Shown piece after piece: positions 1-9,057 of a DNA stretch of 64,000 nucleotides. Position 1 is the stretch's first letter; every line of letters begins with the position of its first letter. The notes under the pieces were generated by a model, which was not told where the DNA came from, did no database searches, and saw nothing but the letters and a program-made list of their open reading frames with translations. The DNA lies in assembly GCA_051418075.1 (NCBI GenBank), contig JBPRGG010000005.1, positions 124,001-188,000 of the forward strand. The letters are read 5' to 3'. The translations under genes and the position numbers were made by a program. Source of the stretch: JBPRGG01 sp051418075 (GTDB taxonomy: Bacteria > Bacteroidota > Bacteroidia > Cytophagales > Cyclobacteriaceae).

Positions 1-2211
1 AGGGCCCAAAGGGCTGTGGTAAACAAAGCCGGCTGTTCCGGCCCAATGTACAGTATGGTCAAAATCCTGGTAAACTGGAAATTGCTTTTCACTGACACTT
101 TCTTCTATCTTTCGGTAAGGTTTAAAGGCATATCCTTCTAACCTGAAGTCCAGGTTATTATTGATCAGAAATATATTTTTCCAACCCAAACCTAAAAAGC
201 TGTGGCTTCTAAAATTAGGAATGAAAAGTGTTTTGCTGTCCTGTAGTGGGTTAAAGGATGGAGCATTGATCAGGGTTGCCATGAAGTTACTGAACATGGG
301 CTGGTTGGAAATCACCCCATCAATCAGGTATCCTCCCCGGTAATTATTCAATTTCAATAAATACCTTTCCATTTGGAATTTTAGCCGAATCCATTCCCGT
401 GAGTGTTCCTGCTGTTCTGCCATTTGTGAGGTATTGCCAGGATGATAGGTTTCATTACCATCGATATAGTCCAGGGAAATATGAAAATTTGTTCCCCAGG
501 AGGGATACTGCTTCCTGTTTAAAGTATTTTTGGAAAGACTTGCCCCGTAGCGAAAGCCCCGGAAGTTAAGCACATCCAGGGTGTCGTTGGAATTGAAGTT
601 AGGATCATTGGAAAAGTTGTCTTTATTGGTAAAATAACTGCCATGAAACACCATTTTGTATTTCAAGCCAACCGGTAAACCAACATCCAGACCCAGTGAA
701 CGATCAATACGTTCCAGAAAAACAGAAGGTTTATCTTCGATCCCCAACAGATCCTGTGAGTTGACAAAATCCCATTTATTGGCCAAAAACCTTGGTTTCA
801 GATAAAATTGATTGCGGCCGGGAAAATTAATGCGGGATTGAAGCAGGGCAGACTGGTAAAAGCGACCAGTATAAAAATTAAGATTATGCTCCAGCAATAA
901 GCCGTTGAAATTATGAAAGTTGATGCCCAAAAACACTTCACTGATGCTTCGGGTGGCTATATTGCCGCCCACTTCCAGGTTCAGGCTCCTTTCAGGCTGG
1001 GCTGAAATTTCAAAATCATAGCCCCCGGTTTCCTGGTTGTAGGTAATATTTGGATAAATATCCTTGAAGTAGTCCTCAGATACCAACTTGTAATAACCCG
1101 ACTTGATATCCGAAATGGACAAATAATCGTTGTCAATATTGAACAGGCTTTTGACATAGGATATTTGCGGAATATTGAACCCTCTGAAAATGATATTGTT
1201 AAAGCGTAGCGGCTCCATTTTGAGCAGAAACTGATTGCGTTTTTCAGCTAACTGGTCACAGGAGATTCTCCGCTTGATCTTTTGCCTGATCTCAGGAAGT
1301 GCTGCCAGGGCGGCTACATAGCCACTATCGATAATTTCCCTGGCTTTGGCAAAATCAAAACCACTGTAGGTTTCCAGGTTAGGTTCGATATAAATCCCGT
1401 TGTCTCCCAGCAGGGATGGGTCTGATTTATCCAGTATCATAAACAGTAAAGACTGGTTGATCAATGCTTCGTCCTGTTCATATGGATATTCATGGAACAC
1501 CTTTGAAGAAACATTTACCCCAATGATGATATCCGGATCGAAAGTTTTTTGGGCTACATCTACCGGAAAGTTATTATAGATGCCACCATCGAAAAGCAGT
1601 TTGCCATCCAACCTGATAGGCCGGTAGAATAAGGGAACTGTCATGCTGGCCCGAATGGCTTCATTTAATGAACCGGAATGCAGAACTTGTTCCTGCTGGG
1701 TGAATATATCTGCGGCAATAGCCCTGAAAGGGATCAATAGACTATCAAAGTTATAACGGCTGGCCTGTGATGGTTGGGCCAGCATTTCGGTAAGGGCAAA
1801 ATTGAGTGACATATCCCTGGCCAGGTTGGAATTAAACGAGGCATTGAGGGTAGAATCCAGGGCCAGCCGGAAATTGATCCAGGAAGCATTGGTTTCAGCC
1901 GATGTATAATAGTAATTAAAATTTTCAGTTACCTGACCATTTACCCAGGACAGAAAATTTTCAGAGCGAATGATTTCCTCTATATGGTCAGCCGAATATC
2001 CGGCCGCATAAAAACCTCCCACTACGGCTCCCATAGAGGTTCCTATAATGTAATCAACGGGTATCTCATACTCTTCCAATACTTTCAATACGCCCACATG
2101 CGCTATTCCTTTGGCACCACCTCCGCTAAGCACCAGTGCTACCTTCTGGGCTTGCAGGTTAGTCACATCCATAAGAAGGATAAAGCTTATCCATAGTTTG
2201 AAACGACGCAT
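1..2211 (-). CDS. Patatin-like phospholipase fused to an Omp85-type barrel (C-terminus cut by window edge)
   Basis: The reading frame is open from the ATG at 2211 to base 1, so 737 codons are visible and the C-terminus lies outside the window. It starts with a signal peptide (about residues 1-22) and a patatin domain with the oxyanion-hole motif SGGGAKG near residue 30, the nucleophile in GTSMG (Ser59) and the dyad Asp in FDGG (Asp208). A POTRA-like part follows, then many beta-strand segments ending at GFVYHSPLGP, which resembles the last conserved strand region of Omp85 proteins. Known family members of this layout (PlpD-like) place or secrete a lipase at the outer membrane. Lipase activity on membrane phospholipids is inferred. 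The start is chosen because it gives the signal peptide. Confidence 0.9.
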   Translation of the reverse strand, partial: MRRFKLWISFILLMDVTNLQAQKVALVLSGGGAKGIAHVGVLKVLEEYEIPVDYIIGTSMGAVVGGFYAAGYSADHIEEIIRSENFLSWVNGQVTENFNYYYTSAETNASWINFRLALDSTLNASFNSNLARDMSLNFALTEMLAQPSQASRYNFDSLLIPFRAIAADIFTQQEQVLHSGSLNEAIRASMTVPLFYRPIRLDGKLLFDGGIYNNFPVDVAQKTFDPDIIIGVNVSSKVFHEYPYEQDEALINQSLLFMILDKSDPSLLGDNGIYIEPNLETYSGFDFAKAREIIDSGYVAALAALPEIRQKIKRRISCDQLAEKRNQFLLKMEPLRFNNIIFRGFNIPQISYVKSLFNIDNDYLSISDIKSGYYKLVSEDYFKDIYPNITYNQETGGYDFEISAQPERSLNLEVGGNIATRSISEVFLGINFHNFNGLLLEHNLNFYTGRFYQSALLQSRINFPGRNQFYLKPRFLANKWDFVNSQDLLGIEDKPSVFLERIDRSLGLDVGLPVGLKYKMVFHGSYFTNKDNFSNDPNFNSNDTLDVLNFRGFRYGASLSKNTLNRKQYPSWGTNFHISLDYIDGNETYHPGNTSQMAEQQEHSREWIRLKFQMERYLLKLNNYRGGYLIDGVISNQPMFSNFMATLINAPSFNPLQDSKTLFIPNFRSHSFLGLGWKNIFLINNNLDFRLEGYAFKPYRKIEESVSEKQFPVYQDFDHTVHWAGTAGFVYHSPLGP

Positions 2212-2261
2212 CTGGTATTCTCCGTTTTATCTTTAATAACGGAATAAAGCTACTAAATAAT

Positions 2262-2290
2262 AAAAAAAAAGCAAGACCGGGAGGTCTTGC
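2262..2290 (-). terminator. Rho-independent terminator of the M23 peptidase gene
   Basis: Read on the minus strand, a perfect 8-bp stem GCAAGACC/GGTCTTGC (2271-2278 with 2283-2290) with a 4-base loop is followed by nine T residues (2262-2270). It lies 35 bases after the stop codon of the M23 peptidase gene and just before the end of the short gap to the patatin gene start, so it separates the two transcripts. Confidence 0.85.
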
Positions 2291-2324
2291 TGTGATATTA
2301 AATTATTAAATTTTTTACCCTGAC

Positions 2325-3617
2325 TTATAAAGTGGCCACCACCTCATTAGGTTGAGGGAAGTTGATATTATCCAAATGCTGGATCATCTGCTCTTTTACC
2401 CCATTATATTCATCCAAAAGTTCGGGTTTTACTGGTTCAGCCGGAGGAGCTTCCACTTTGAGTGGATTGACCGGCTTGCCATGTTTCCAAAACCTGAAAT
2501 CAAGATGCGGGCCTGTAGACAAACCAGTAGAACCAACGTAACCTATTATTTCTCCTTGTTTTACTCTTTTGCCGGATTTTATGCCCTTGCCATATCTGGA
2601 CAAATGAAGATAAGCGGTGGTATAAATACTGTTATGCTTAATTTTTACCATGTGACCTCCTCCTCCGCTGTAGCCGGCTTTGATGACCACGCCATCACCC
2701 ACAGATTGTACCGGGGTTCCGGTAGGGGCGGCGTAATCTACCCCGTGGTGAGGCCGGTATCGTTTCAAAACCGGATGAAAACGGCTGTTGGAAAACCTGG
2801 AGCTAATCCTTGAATAATTTAAGGGGGCTTTCAGAAATGCTTTTTGCAGGCTCTGTCCTTCTTCATCAAAATAATTGATGCCATTTCCCTGGTCAAAATA
2901 GACACCATAATAAGGATTTTCAAAATGCTCAAAATAAGCTCCCAAAATTTTACCATAACCTACTGTTTCTCCCTCCACCTGCAACTCTTCATAAACCACT
3001 TTAAATTTATCATTCTTCTGGATCCGGAAAAAGTCAATTTGCCAGGCGAATACATCAGCTAATTTATTAGTGAGAATGGGTGAGCCTCCAGTTTCCATCA
3101 TGGTGTTGTACAGAGAATAATCAATAATGCCGGCTATGCTTTTTTGAACCGTGTCTACTTGTTTCATCATTTTATACACCGCCATAGAATCTTTCAGGTT
3201 AAAAACCACATATTCCAGAGGACTGGGCTCATAAACAAAACATTTGGCTGTTTTCATGGAGTCTTGTTCACATAATACGGTATATTTTTTATTTGCAGCC
3301 ATTTTTCTTACATCAAATACATCCCTGAAGTTCCTGGCTAATAAATCAATAGTGGCAAAAGAAACATTGTATTCAGAAAGGATATGGGATAAATTCTGAT
3401 TCCGTCGAACCACACCCTCCACAACATCAAGTGAATCAATATTGATTCCATATAAATATTTTGAAGGGGCAGCTACATTTTGTAGGCTGTCCTGTACAAA
3501 TGAAAGGGTGTCGGCTGCCGTGGCATGGGTCAATGCCTGATCTTTTTTATCATGTACCACGTAAACAATAATGGTAATCAAAACGATTATGAGTAATCCT
3601 GGTATGCTTTTTTTCAT
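2325..3617 (-). CDS. M23 family metallopeptidase, membrane anchored
   Basis: Predicted murein endopeptidase that cuts peptide crosslinks in the cell wall from the periplasmic side. Residues 7-22 form an N-terminal signal anchor. Residues 50-265 are a long linker with an OapA/LysM-like segment. The LytM/M23 domain spans about 275-390: HHGVD gives zinc ligands His291 and Asp294, YLHLS (His338) is the conserved middle motif, and the last motif reads GPHLDF (His371, Asp373) where the textbook motif is HxH. The replacement of the second His by Asp may change metal binding or may be a normal subfamily trait; I cannot decide from one sequence. It is monocistronic with its own terminator. Confidence 0.9.
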   Translation of the reverse strand: MKKSIPGLLIIVLITIIVYVVHDKKDQALTHATAADTLSFVQDSLQNVAAPSKYLYGINIDSLDVVEGVVRRNQNLSHILSEYNVSFATIDLLARNFRDVFDVRKMAANKKYTVLCEQDSMKTAKCFVYEPSPLEYVVFNLKDSMAVYKMMKQVDTVQKSIAGIIDYSLYNTMMETGGSPILTNKLADVFAWQIDFFRIQKNDKFKVVYEELQVEGETVGYGKILGAYFEHFENPYYGVYFDQGNGINYFDEEGQSLQKAFLKAPLNYSRISSRFSNSRFHPVLKRYRPHHGVDYAAPTGTPVQSVGDGVVIKAGYSGGGGHMVKIKHNSIYTTAYLHLSRYGKGIKSGKRVKQGEIIGYVGSTGLSTGPHLDFRFWKHGKPVNPLKVEAPPAEPVKPELLDEYNGVKEQMIQHLDNINFPQPNEVVATL

Positions 3618-3858
3618 TTTAATGGATATTGTTTTTTTTGATCCTGAAAATTAATTAGAATTATTATGAATGAAAAATGTTAATTGTTTTAAATTCAATT
3701 AGTTAGTATTATATCCTTGATTAATAACTTTAGTTTTCCCTTAAAATTATCAAGATTTTTGAAATAATTTTTAGGCATGACAATGTTAATAGTTAGAATT
3801 TAAAAAAAGTATTTATTGATAATCAATTACTTACAAGGATAATAATTTTGTTTGATTC

Positions 3859-4992
3859 ATGAAATTAGATGGAGAATTGACAGATGTAATCATCATAGGT
3901 GGGGGATTGGCCGGGCTCATTAATGCATTGCAATTGGCTAAAGCTGGTTTAAATGTCATTTTGCTGGAGCAGAAAAAGTATCCCTTTCACAAGGTATGCG
4001 GAGAATACGTTTCCAATGAAGTGATCCCGTTTTTAAGATCTATTGATGCCTATCCGGAACATTTCCAGCCTGCAAGCATTAAGAGGTTTCACTTGACCTC
4101 TGTAAAAGGAAAGCTGACGGAAATGCCCCTGGATCTGGGTGGATTTGGTATCAGCCGTTATCTTTTGGATCATTTCCTATTCCAAAAAGCTAAACATCAT
4201 GGGGCAACGATCAAAAAAGCCAGGGTAGAGCAGGTTAAATGGCTGGAAAACCACCATTTTCAGGTTCAGCTGAAGGGAGGAGAAATCATGGAAGCGCCTC
4301 TGGTGATAGGGGCTTATGGGAAAAGAACCAAATTGGATAAACATCTGGACCGGGAATTTATTAAAAAAAGGTCGGATTATATGGCTGTCAAATATCATAT
4401 TACCACTGATTTTCCCACAGATCTGATAGCACTGCATAATTTTGCCGGAGGATACTGCGGTATAAGCAGTATAGAAAATGGCCGGTACAACCTGTGTTAC
4501 CTCAGTCAACGTGATCACTTGCGGAAATATGGGAATATCGTGCAAATGGAACAGGCGGTTTTATGGGAAAACCCTTTTTTACGGGAAATATTTAACAATG
4601 CTGATTTTTTGTTTGATAAGCCATTGGCTATCAATGAAATATCATTCGAACAAAAGCAATTGATCGTAGATCATGTATTTATGTGCGGAGATGCTGCTGG
4701 ACTAATTACCCCCTTGTGTGGCAATGGTATGGCGATGGCTATTCATGCGGCCGTTATTCTTTCTGAATTGATCAAGAAATATTTTTTCAGGCTAGAAAAA
4801 CAAAGGGAAATGCTGGAGAAAGAATACGAAGAAACCTGGTCCAGGTTTTTTGCCCGTCGACTTTGGGTAGGAAGGCATACCCAGCGACTGTTCGGCTCCT
4901 CTTCCACTTCAGAAATGGCTGTCTGGTTGGCCAATCTCTCCCCTTCACTGGCCCAAAAGATCATGAAACATACACATGGTCAACCATTTTAA
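3859..4992 (+). CDS. NAD(P)/FAD-dependent oxidoreductase (geranylgeranyl-reductase/hydroxylase-like)
   Basis: Flavoprotein of the group-A monooxygenase/geranylgeranyl reductase superfamily, 377 residues. The FAD-binding Rossmann motif IIIGGGLAGL is at residues 11-20, followed by the KVCGEYVS segment (45-52) that is typical of this branch, and a second FAD motif FMCGDAAGL near residue 275. Similar proteins in Bacteroidota sit beside type III polyketide synthase genes and act in pigment or aromatic lipid synthesis; no such synthase is in this window, so the substrate is unknown. It stands alone between the M23 gene and the alkaline phosphatase gene. A TAnnTTTG-like box (3843-3850) lies just before the ATG but no convincing upstream box was seen. 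Confidence 0.82.
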   Translation: MKLDGELTDVIIIGGGLAGLINALQLAKAGLNVILLEQKKYPFHKVCGEYVSNEVIPFLRSIDAYPEHFQPASIKRFHLTSVKGKLTEMPLDLGGFGISRYLLDHFLFQKAKHHGATIKKARVEQVKWLENHHFQVQLKGGEIMEAPLVIGAYGKRTKLDKHLDREFIKKRSDYMAVKYHITTDFPTDLIALHNFAGGYCGISSIENGRYNLCYLSQRDHLRKYGNIVQMEQAVLWENPFLREIFNNADFLFDKPLAINEISFEQKQLIVDHVFMCGDAAGLITPLCGNGMAMAIHAAVILSELIKKYFFRLEKQREMLEKEYEETWSRFFARRLWVGRHTQRLFGSSSTSEMAVWLANLSPSLAQKIMKHTHGQPF

Positions 4993-5140
4993 ATTTTTCT
5001 GAAACTCTACTTCAGAACAGGCTCATCCTTTTGGAACTATTCTGCAAAATAGAGGCTTAATATAAATATTATGGACAGGACCTTATCGTTTAAATATCTT
5101 GAATTAGATTTGCTGAAAAAAGATAAATAACTTTAAAACA

Positions 5141-6253
5141 ATGAAAAAATTTATATTAAGTGTGTTTGTAGTCGGTTTAGTGATTTTGAACAATAGCTGT
5201 ACCGAATCCAATTCCGCCCAGACTGCCACTACTGAATCAGTGGCAAAACCTAAAAATATTATTTTGATGATCGGTGACGGCATGGGCTTTGCCCAGGTTA
5301 CTGCCGGAATGGTATCTGAAAGCACCCGGGGATTACATATGGAAAAAATGCCTTTTACCGGCTTTTCCAAAACCAGGTCTTCCGATAATCTAATCACTGA
5401 TTCAGCTGCAGGAGCCACTGCCCTGGCCACAGGAAATAAAACCTATAATGGCGCCATTGGTGTAGACAGCTTAAAGAACAAGTTGACTACTATCCTGGAA
5501 ATTGCCGAAGAACAAGGTCTCTCTACTGGTGTGGTAGCTACTTCTTCGATCACACATGCCACCCCAGCCAGTTTTTACGCCCATCAGGAATCACGTAAAT
5601 GGGATGAAGCCATAGCCCTGGACCTGGTAAATTCTTCTGTTGATCTTTTTATGGGTGGAGGCCGGAAGTTTTTTGAACAACGTGAAGATGGCCAGGACCT
5701 GACCCGGCAACTTCAAGAAAATGGATTTACCCTGCTAAATACCGTGGATGAAGCAGCCAGAGTATCGACTGACAAAATAGGTTATTTTATAGCAGAAGAA
5801 CAACCCATGTCATATGTAAGTGGCCGGGGTAATTTTTTACCTGAAGCTACATCTGCCGCGATTGATCATTTAAATAAGGATGAAGATGGATTTTTTCTGA
5901 TGGTGGAAGGATCTCAAATTGATTGGGGCGGACATGCCAATGATCTTAAGTACGTCATTACCGAATTGCTGGATTTTGATCGTGCTGTAGGCCGGGCATT
6001 GAAATTTGCGGCAGAAGACGAGAATACCCTGGTGATAGTGACGGCAGATCATGAAACAGGTGGCTTCGCAGTGACTGACGGTTCTTATCAGGACCAGTTG
6101 GTGTTGGGGAATTTTGTCACCAAAGGTCACAGTGGCTCCATGGTACCGGTGTTTGCCTATGGCCCCGGGGCTGAATTATTTACCGGGATGTATGAAAATA
6201 CGGAGTTATTCTATAAAATGCTGAATGCCTGGCAACAGGAAAATATTAACTAG
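5141..6253 (+). CDS. Alkaline phosphatase, lipoprotein
   Basis: Periplasmic or outer-membrane-bound phosphomonoesterase that releases phosphate from organic esters. A lipoprotein signal ends at Cys20 (LNNSC). Metal and catalytic residues are all visible: Asp46 in MIGDGMG, nucleophile Ser88 in TDSAAGATA, Glu256/Asp261/His265 in EGSQIDWGGH, Asp303/His304 in TADHE and His330 in KGHSG. At 370 residues it is shorter than E. coli PhoA and closer to the compact bacterial forms. A TAGATTTG box at 5105-5112 is a possible -7 promoter element about 30 bases before the ATG. The stop codon overlaps the end of the convergent NRDE gene by 8 bases. No Pho-box was recognised. Confidence 0.93.
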   Translation: MKKFILSVFVVGLVILNNSCTESNSAQTATTESVAKPKNIILMIGDGMGFAQVTAGMVSESTRGLHMEKMPFTGFSKTRSSDNLITDSAAGATALATGNKTYNGAIGVDSLKNKLTTILEIAEEQGLSTGVVATSSITHATPASFYAHQESRKWDEAIALDLVNSSVDLFMGGGRKFFEQREDGQDLTRQLQENGFTLLNTVDEAARVSTDKIGYFIAEEQPMSYVSGRGNFLPEATSAAIDHLNKDEDGFFLMVEGSQIDWGGHANDLKYVITELLDFDRAVGRALKFAAEDENTLVIVTADHETGGFAVTDGSYQDQLVLGNFVTKGHSGSMVPVFAYGPGAELFTGMYENTELFYKMLNAWQQENIN

Positions 6254-7016
6254 GCGAAAGGCTAAAACTGTATTGGGCCGGGGGAAAAACCATTTTCCCC
6301 TGGTCATAAGTTTTTTCAGTAAAAACAACCTTTTGATCTCTTGAAATAAGTAAACCGGATGAACAACGGGTGCCATAGTTATTCATTTTTATAAAAATAG
6401 GTGAAAGCTGCCTTTCTTTTTCTAAACCAATACCAGTATCCGGCAATTCCTGATCCGGAGCCATTTGCTGATCTGTTAACCAGGGTAAAAGGTGATCAGG
6501 CTGCAGTTCAGTTTCCTGGATTTTTTGGGAAAATAGCTCCTTTGCTGCCAGTACTTTAGGCCAGGGTGAATCCAGCAATGCATTACTTAACCCGTAAATA
6601 CCTGGTTTCAATTGCCTGACGGCTCCCTGGTAATTGGAGAAATACCAGAGTTGCTCAGTAGTACCCACCAACAGGTTAAATCCATTGTATTTATCTGCAG
6701 TTTTAGCTACCCGGAGAAGATAAGTTTCAGGATCTGTGGTAGAATTTAAAAAGTCCCGGGTTAATTGTCCCCGGGAAGGAGCCGCTGATTTGAGGTTGGT
6801 TAAATCCCGATAATTGGTAATGGCAGCAAAACGGCCATTCTTGGTTAAGCCCAGCCAGGTTCCTCCATTCTGAAGATCTTTGCCGGCCAGTATCTCAGGA
6901 TGATCTTCCCAAAATGCTAGCTGCCCGGTTTCCCTGGAATAAAATTCATCGCGATTGGCAGAAAGAATGAATTTATAGGTGGGATGGACATCCCAGGCAA
7001 ATACAATCAGACACAT
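6246..7016 (-). CDS. NRDE family (TANGO2-like) protein
   Basis: Member of the NRDE/TANGO2 family, 256 residues. The eponymous motif is at residues 21-24 (SANRDEFY), with Cys2 directly after the initiator Met as in other members, which has led others to compare the family with N-terminal-nucleophile hydrolases. Further conserved blocks are GGTWLG near residue 50 and the NLLVG segment near residue 135. The biochemical role in bacteria is not established; eukaryotic TANGO2 has been linked to heme and lipid handling. The gene is convergent with the alkaline phosphatase gene, and a 38-codon lipoprotein gene sits 10 bases upstream on the same strand, so the two are probably co-transcribed. Confidence 0.85.
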   Translation of the reverse strand: MCLIVFAWDVHPTYKFILSANRDEFYSRETGQLAFWEDHPEILAGKDLQNGGTWLGLTKNGRFAAITNYRDLTNLKSAAPSRGQLTRDFLNSTTDPETYLLRVAKTADKYNGFNLLVGTTEQLWYFSNYQGAVRQLKPGIYGLSNALLDSPWPKVLAAKELFSQKIQETELQPDHLLPWLTDQQMAPDQELPDTGIGLEKERQLSPIFIKMNNYGTRCSSGLLISRDQKVVFTEKTYDQGKMVFPPAQYSFSLSPS

Positions 7017-7026
7017 AGATCATAAT

Positions 7027-7143
7027 TTATTTACTTTTAACCTTTCTATGGTTTTTAGGCTGCCAGGGTTGTTTAGGTGTGGCGGCACAGGAGCAAAGGA
7101 ATAGACTTAAAATAATAAACACAGCATACTTTTTGATATTCAT
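7027..7143 (-). CDS. Small lipoprotein, 38 residues
   Basis: A short frame that runs from the ATG at 7143 to a TAA at 7027-7029. It encodes a basic N-terminus, a hydrophobic stretch (FIILSLFL) and a lipobox-like LCSC with Cys19, followed by a short basic tail rich in Pro, Lys and His. This is the pattern of the tiny lipoproteins common in Bacteroidota. It lies immediately upstream of the NRDE gene on the same strand. The function is unknown. The clean signal peptide and lipobox within so short a frame argue against chance. Confidence 0.6.
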   Translation of the reverse strand: MNIKKYAVFIILSLFLCSCAATPKQPWQPKNHRKVKSK

Positions 7144-7309
7144 TTTATTCGATTTATTTATCAGTTGAATCTTATTTGTTTATATTAGTTGCTAAACTAA
7201 ATATAAAAGATATTTATCCTATTAGTTGTTCTATATATTTTAGTTAATTTTTGCCCGTTTTGTTTAAATATTATTTAATAATTTAGCTGTGAATTTAAAG
7301 TTTGGCTGA

Positions 7310-8542
7310 ATGAAGGATACAAAAAGCATTTTAGACAAAACAGAGCATTTTGTCAGGCAATTTTTCCTCGAATTTCATAACAACGATTTGCCATATCATA
7401 ATTTGCAGCATACGATTGATGTGGTGAAAGCGGCGCAATTAATAGGTCATAAGTGCAAGCTTTCAGAAAAAGAATTGGTAATAGTGTCCCTGGCAGCCTG
7501 GTGCCATGATATTGGCTATTACAGGGGATGTGTTGAGCATGAAAAGGAAAGTATCGAGATTGCTGTAGATTTTTTCAGAAAAAATCAGGTGCCAGACCAG
7601 GAGATCCAGGAAATTATCAATTGTATTAATGCCACAAAAATCCCCCAGCAGCCTTCCAATTTGGTACAGAAAGTCATATGTGATGCTGACCTGTTTCATT
7701 TATCAGCGCCTGATTATCTGGAAAAGTCTAATTTGCTGAGAAAAGAAATGTCCCGGTCTGTGGATAAGAAGATCAAACAGCTGAAATGGCTTAAAACCAG
7801 TCTTAAATTCATGGAAAACCATCATTATTTTACCCTATATGGCCAGGAGCAGTTGGCCCCGGCCAAGCAGGAAAACTACATCAAACTTAAAAACACCATC
7901 GAAGCATTGGAAAGTCAAAAGAATTCAAAAGCACAAAAGACCGGTAAGTTGGAAGAAAAGCTGGAAAAATTAAAAGATAAATACAATCAAATCAAAACCG
8001 GGCGCCCAGACCGCGGTATTGAGACTATGTTTCGGATTACCTCTCGTAATCACCTGGATCTGAGCGCCATTGCAGATAATAAGGCCAATATCATGATCTC
8101 GGTGAATGCCATTATTTTATCCATTTTGCTTTCGGTGCTTTTTCGCCGGTTTGATGATTACCCTAACCTGATCATTCCAGCCGTTATGCTCACCCTGGTT
8201 TGTCTTTTAACCGTCATATTTTCTATTTTAGCCACCCGGCCCAACGTAACTGCCGGTATTTTCACCAAAGAGGATATCACTGAGCGGCGTACAAACTTAT
8301 TGTTTTTTGGAAATTTTCACAGAATGGAGCTGCAGGATTTTGAATGGGGGGTGAAGGAGATGATGTCAGACCGTGATTTCCTCTACAGCAGTATCATTAG
8401 AGATTTGTATTTTTTAGGTAAAGTACTGGGCAGAAAGTACAAGTTTCTCAGAATTGCTTACAATATTTTTATGTTCGGGTTGGTCATATCAGTTCTTGCC
8501 TTTGCCATTGCACTAATTTTTTTTCCTTTAAATCAATACTAA
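7310..8542 (+). CDS. HD-domain protein with Pycsar-effector-like membrane domain (DUF5706)
   Basis: Two-part protein of 410 residues. Residues 25-130 are an HD phosphohydrolase domain with His34 (NLQHT), His66-Asp67 (WCHDIGYY), a later HEKE and Asp125/Asp127 (VICDAD), so the metal site looks intact. Residues 200-245 are charged and likely coiled coil. Residues 250-405 match the DUF5706/PycTM-type domain seen in Pycsar effectors: FRITSRNHLDLSAIADNKAN, two adjacent membrane helices (about 260-278 and 286-308) and a third near 382-405. Pycsar effectors open or disrupt the membrane when they bind cCMP or cUMP. No pyrimidine cyclase gene is near. An HD domain could act on a nucleotide signal; this link is inference. 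Confidence 0.85.
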   Translation: MKDTKSILDKTEHFVRQFFLEFHNNDLPYHNLQHTIDVVKAAQLIGHKCKLSEKELVIVSLAAWCHDIGYYRGCVEHEKESIEIAVDFFRKNQVPDQEIQEIINCINATKIPQQPSNLVQKVICDADLFHLSAPDYLEKSNLLRKEMSRSVDKKIKQLKWLKTSLKFMENHHYFTLYGQEQLAPAKQENYIKLKNTIEALESQKNSKAQKTGKLEEKLEKLKDKYNQIKTGRPDRGIETMFRITSRNHLDLSAIADNKANIMISVNAIILSILLSVLFRRFDDYPNLIIPAVMLTLVCLLTVIFSILATRPNVTAGIFTKEDITERRTNLLFFGNFHRMELQDFEWGVKEMMSDRDFLYSSIIRDLYFLGKVLGRKYKFLRIAYNIFMFGLVISVLAFAIALIFFPLNQY

Positions 8543-8747
8543 AAAAGCCTGTTTAGGCGGCAAGAGCCGGTTAATACCTCTGAAAATCACCGGTTTACAC
8601 TTTTTTAAATGGCCAAAATTTTTTTTTCTACCCAACATTTTTACTTTTCAAGTTGTTAAAAATTTGCGCACCCATCGAACAGGGAATATTTTTTTAGCTT
8701 TTATACTTTTTGAACATTAATAGTTCTGAATTCTTAAAACCTTCAGA

Positions 8748-9023
8748 ATGAATATACAGTTTTATAATTACAACAGAAGCAATATGGCCAATTATATTAT
8801 AGACATGTTAATTTGCGGGGCAATATATGTTGGAATGGTCTATTTCATTGTCAGGCTGATAAAAAATCATAAATTCAAAAGAAGAGGAAGGAGTGATGAT
8901 GATGATGGAGGAATAGAATTTTTTAATGAACCTGATCTTGATCTTCCCCCAGGGGTAACTTTGCCTGATAACGGCCCGGATATGAAGGTGAAATTGGATG
9001 AAAAAGATGAAGTCCTGATTTAA
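8748..9023 (+). CDS. Small single-pass membrane protein with acidic tail
   Basis: Not recognised. The 91-residue product has one hydrophobic helix (about residues 16-39), then a basic stretch (KFKRRGR) that would keep the tail in the cytoplasm, a run of Asp residues (DDDD at about 50-53) and a Pro/Asp-rich end. An internal ATG at 8784 (MANYIIDML) is an equally good start and would put the helix closer to the N-terminus. It lies between the HD/Pycsar-like gene and the convergent S9 peptidase gene, with a 205-base gap upstream. The strand and composition look coding; the function is unknown. Confidence 0.6.
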   Translation: MNIQFYNYNRSNMANYIIDMLICGAIYVGMVYFIVRLIKNHKFKRRGRSDDDDGGIEFFNEPDLDLPPGVTLPDNGPDMKVKLDEKDEVLI

Positions 9024-9057
9024 TGACTCCATCTTTCTCTTAAAATCCTTTTTATCC

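Noticed and set aside
161..343. Plus-strand ORF of 60 codons
   Set aside because: It is the shadow of the patatin/Omp85 gene, whose minus-strand frame is open through the whole stretch and carries clear family motifs.
2352..2813. Plus-strand ORF of 153 codons opposite the M23 peptidase
   Set aside because: The minus-strand frame has the full M23 motif set, while this frame has no signal, domain or start context.
8548..8559. Small hairpin GCCT-GTTT-AGGC after the HD/Pycsar-like gene
   Set aside because: Stem of only four bases; a similar AGCCTGTTTTAGGC near 32602 shows such weak hairpins occur at random.
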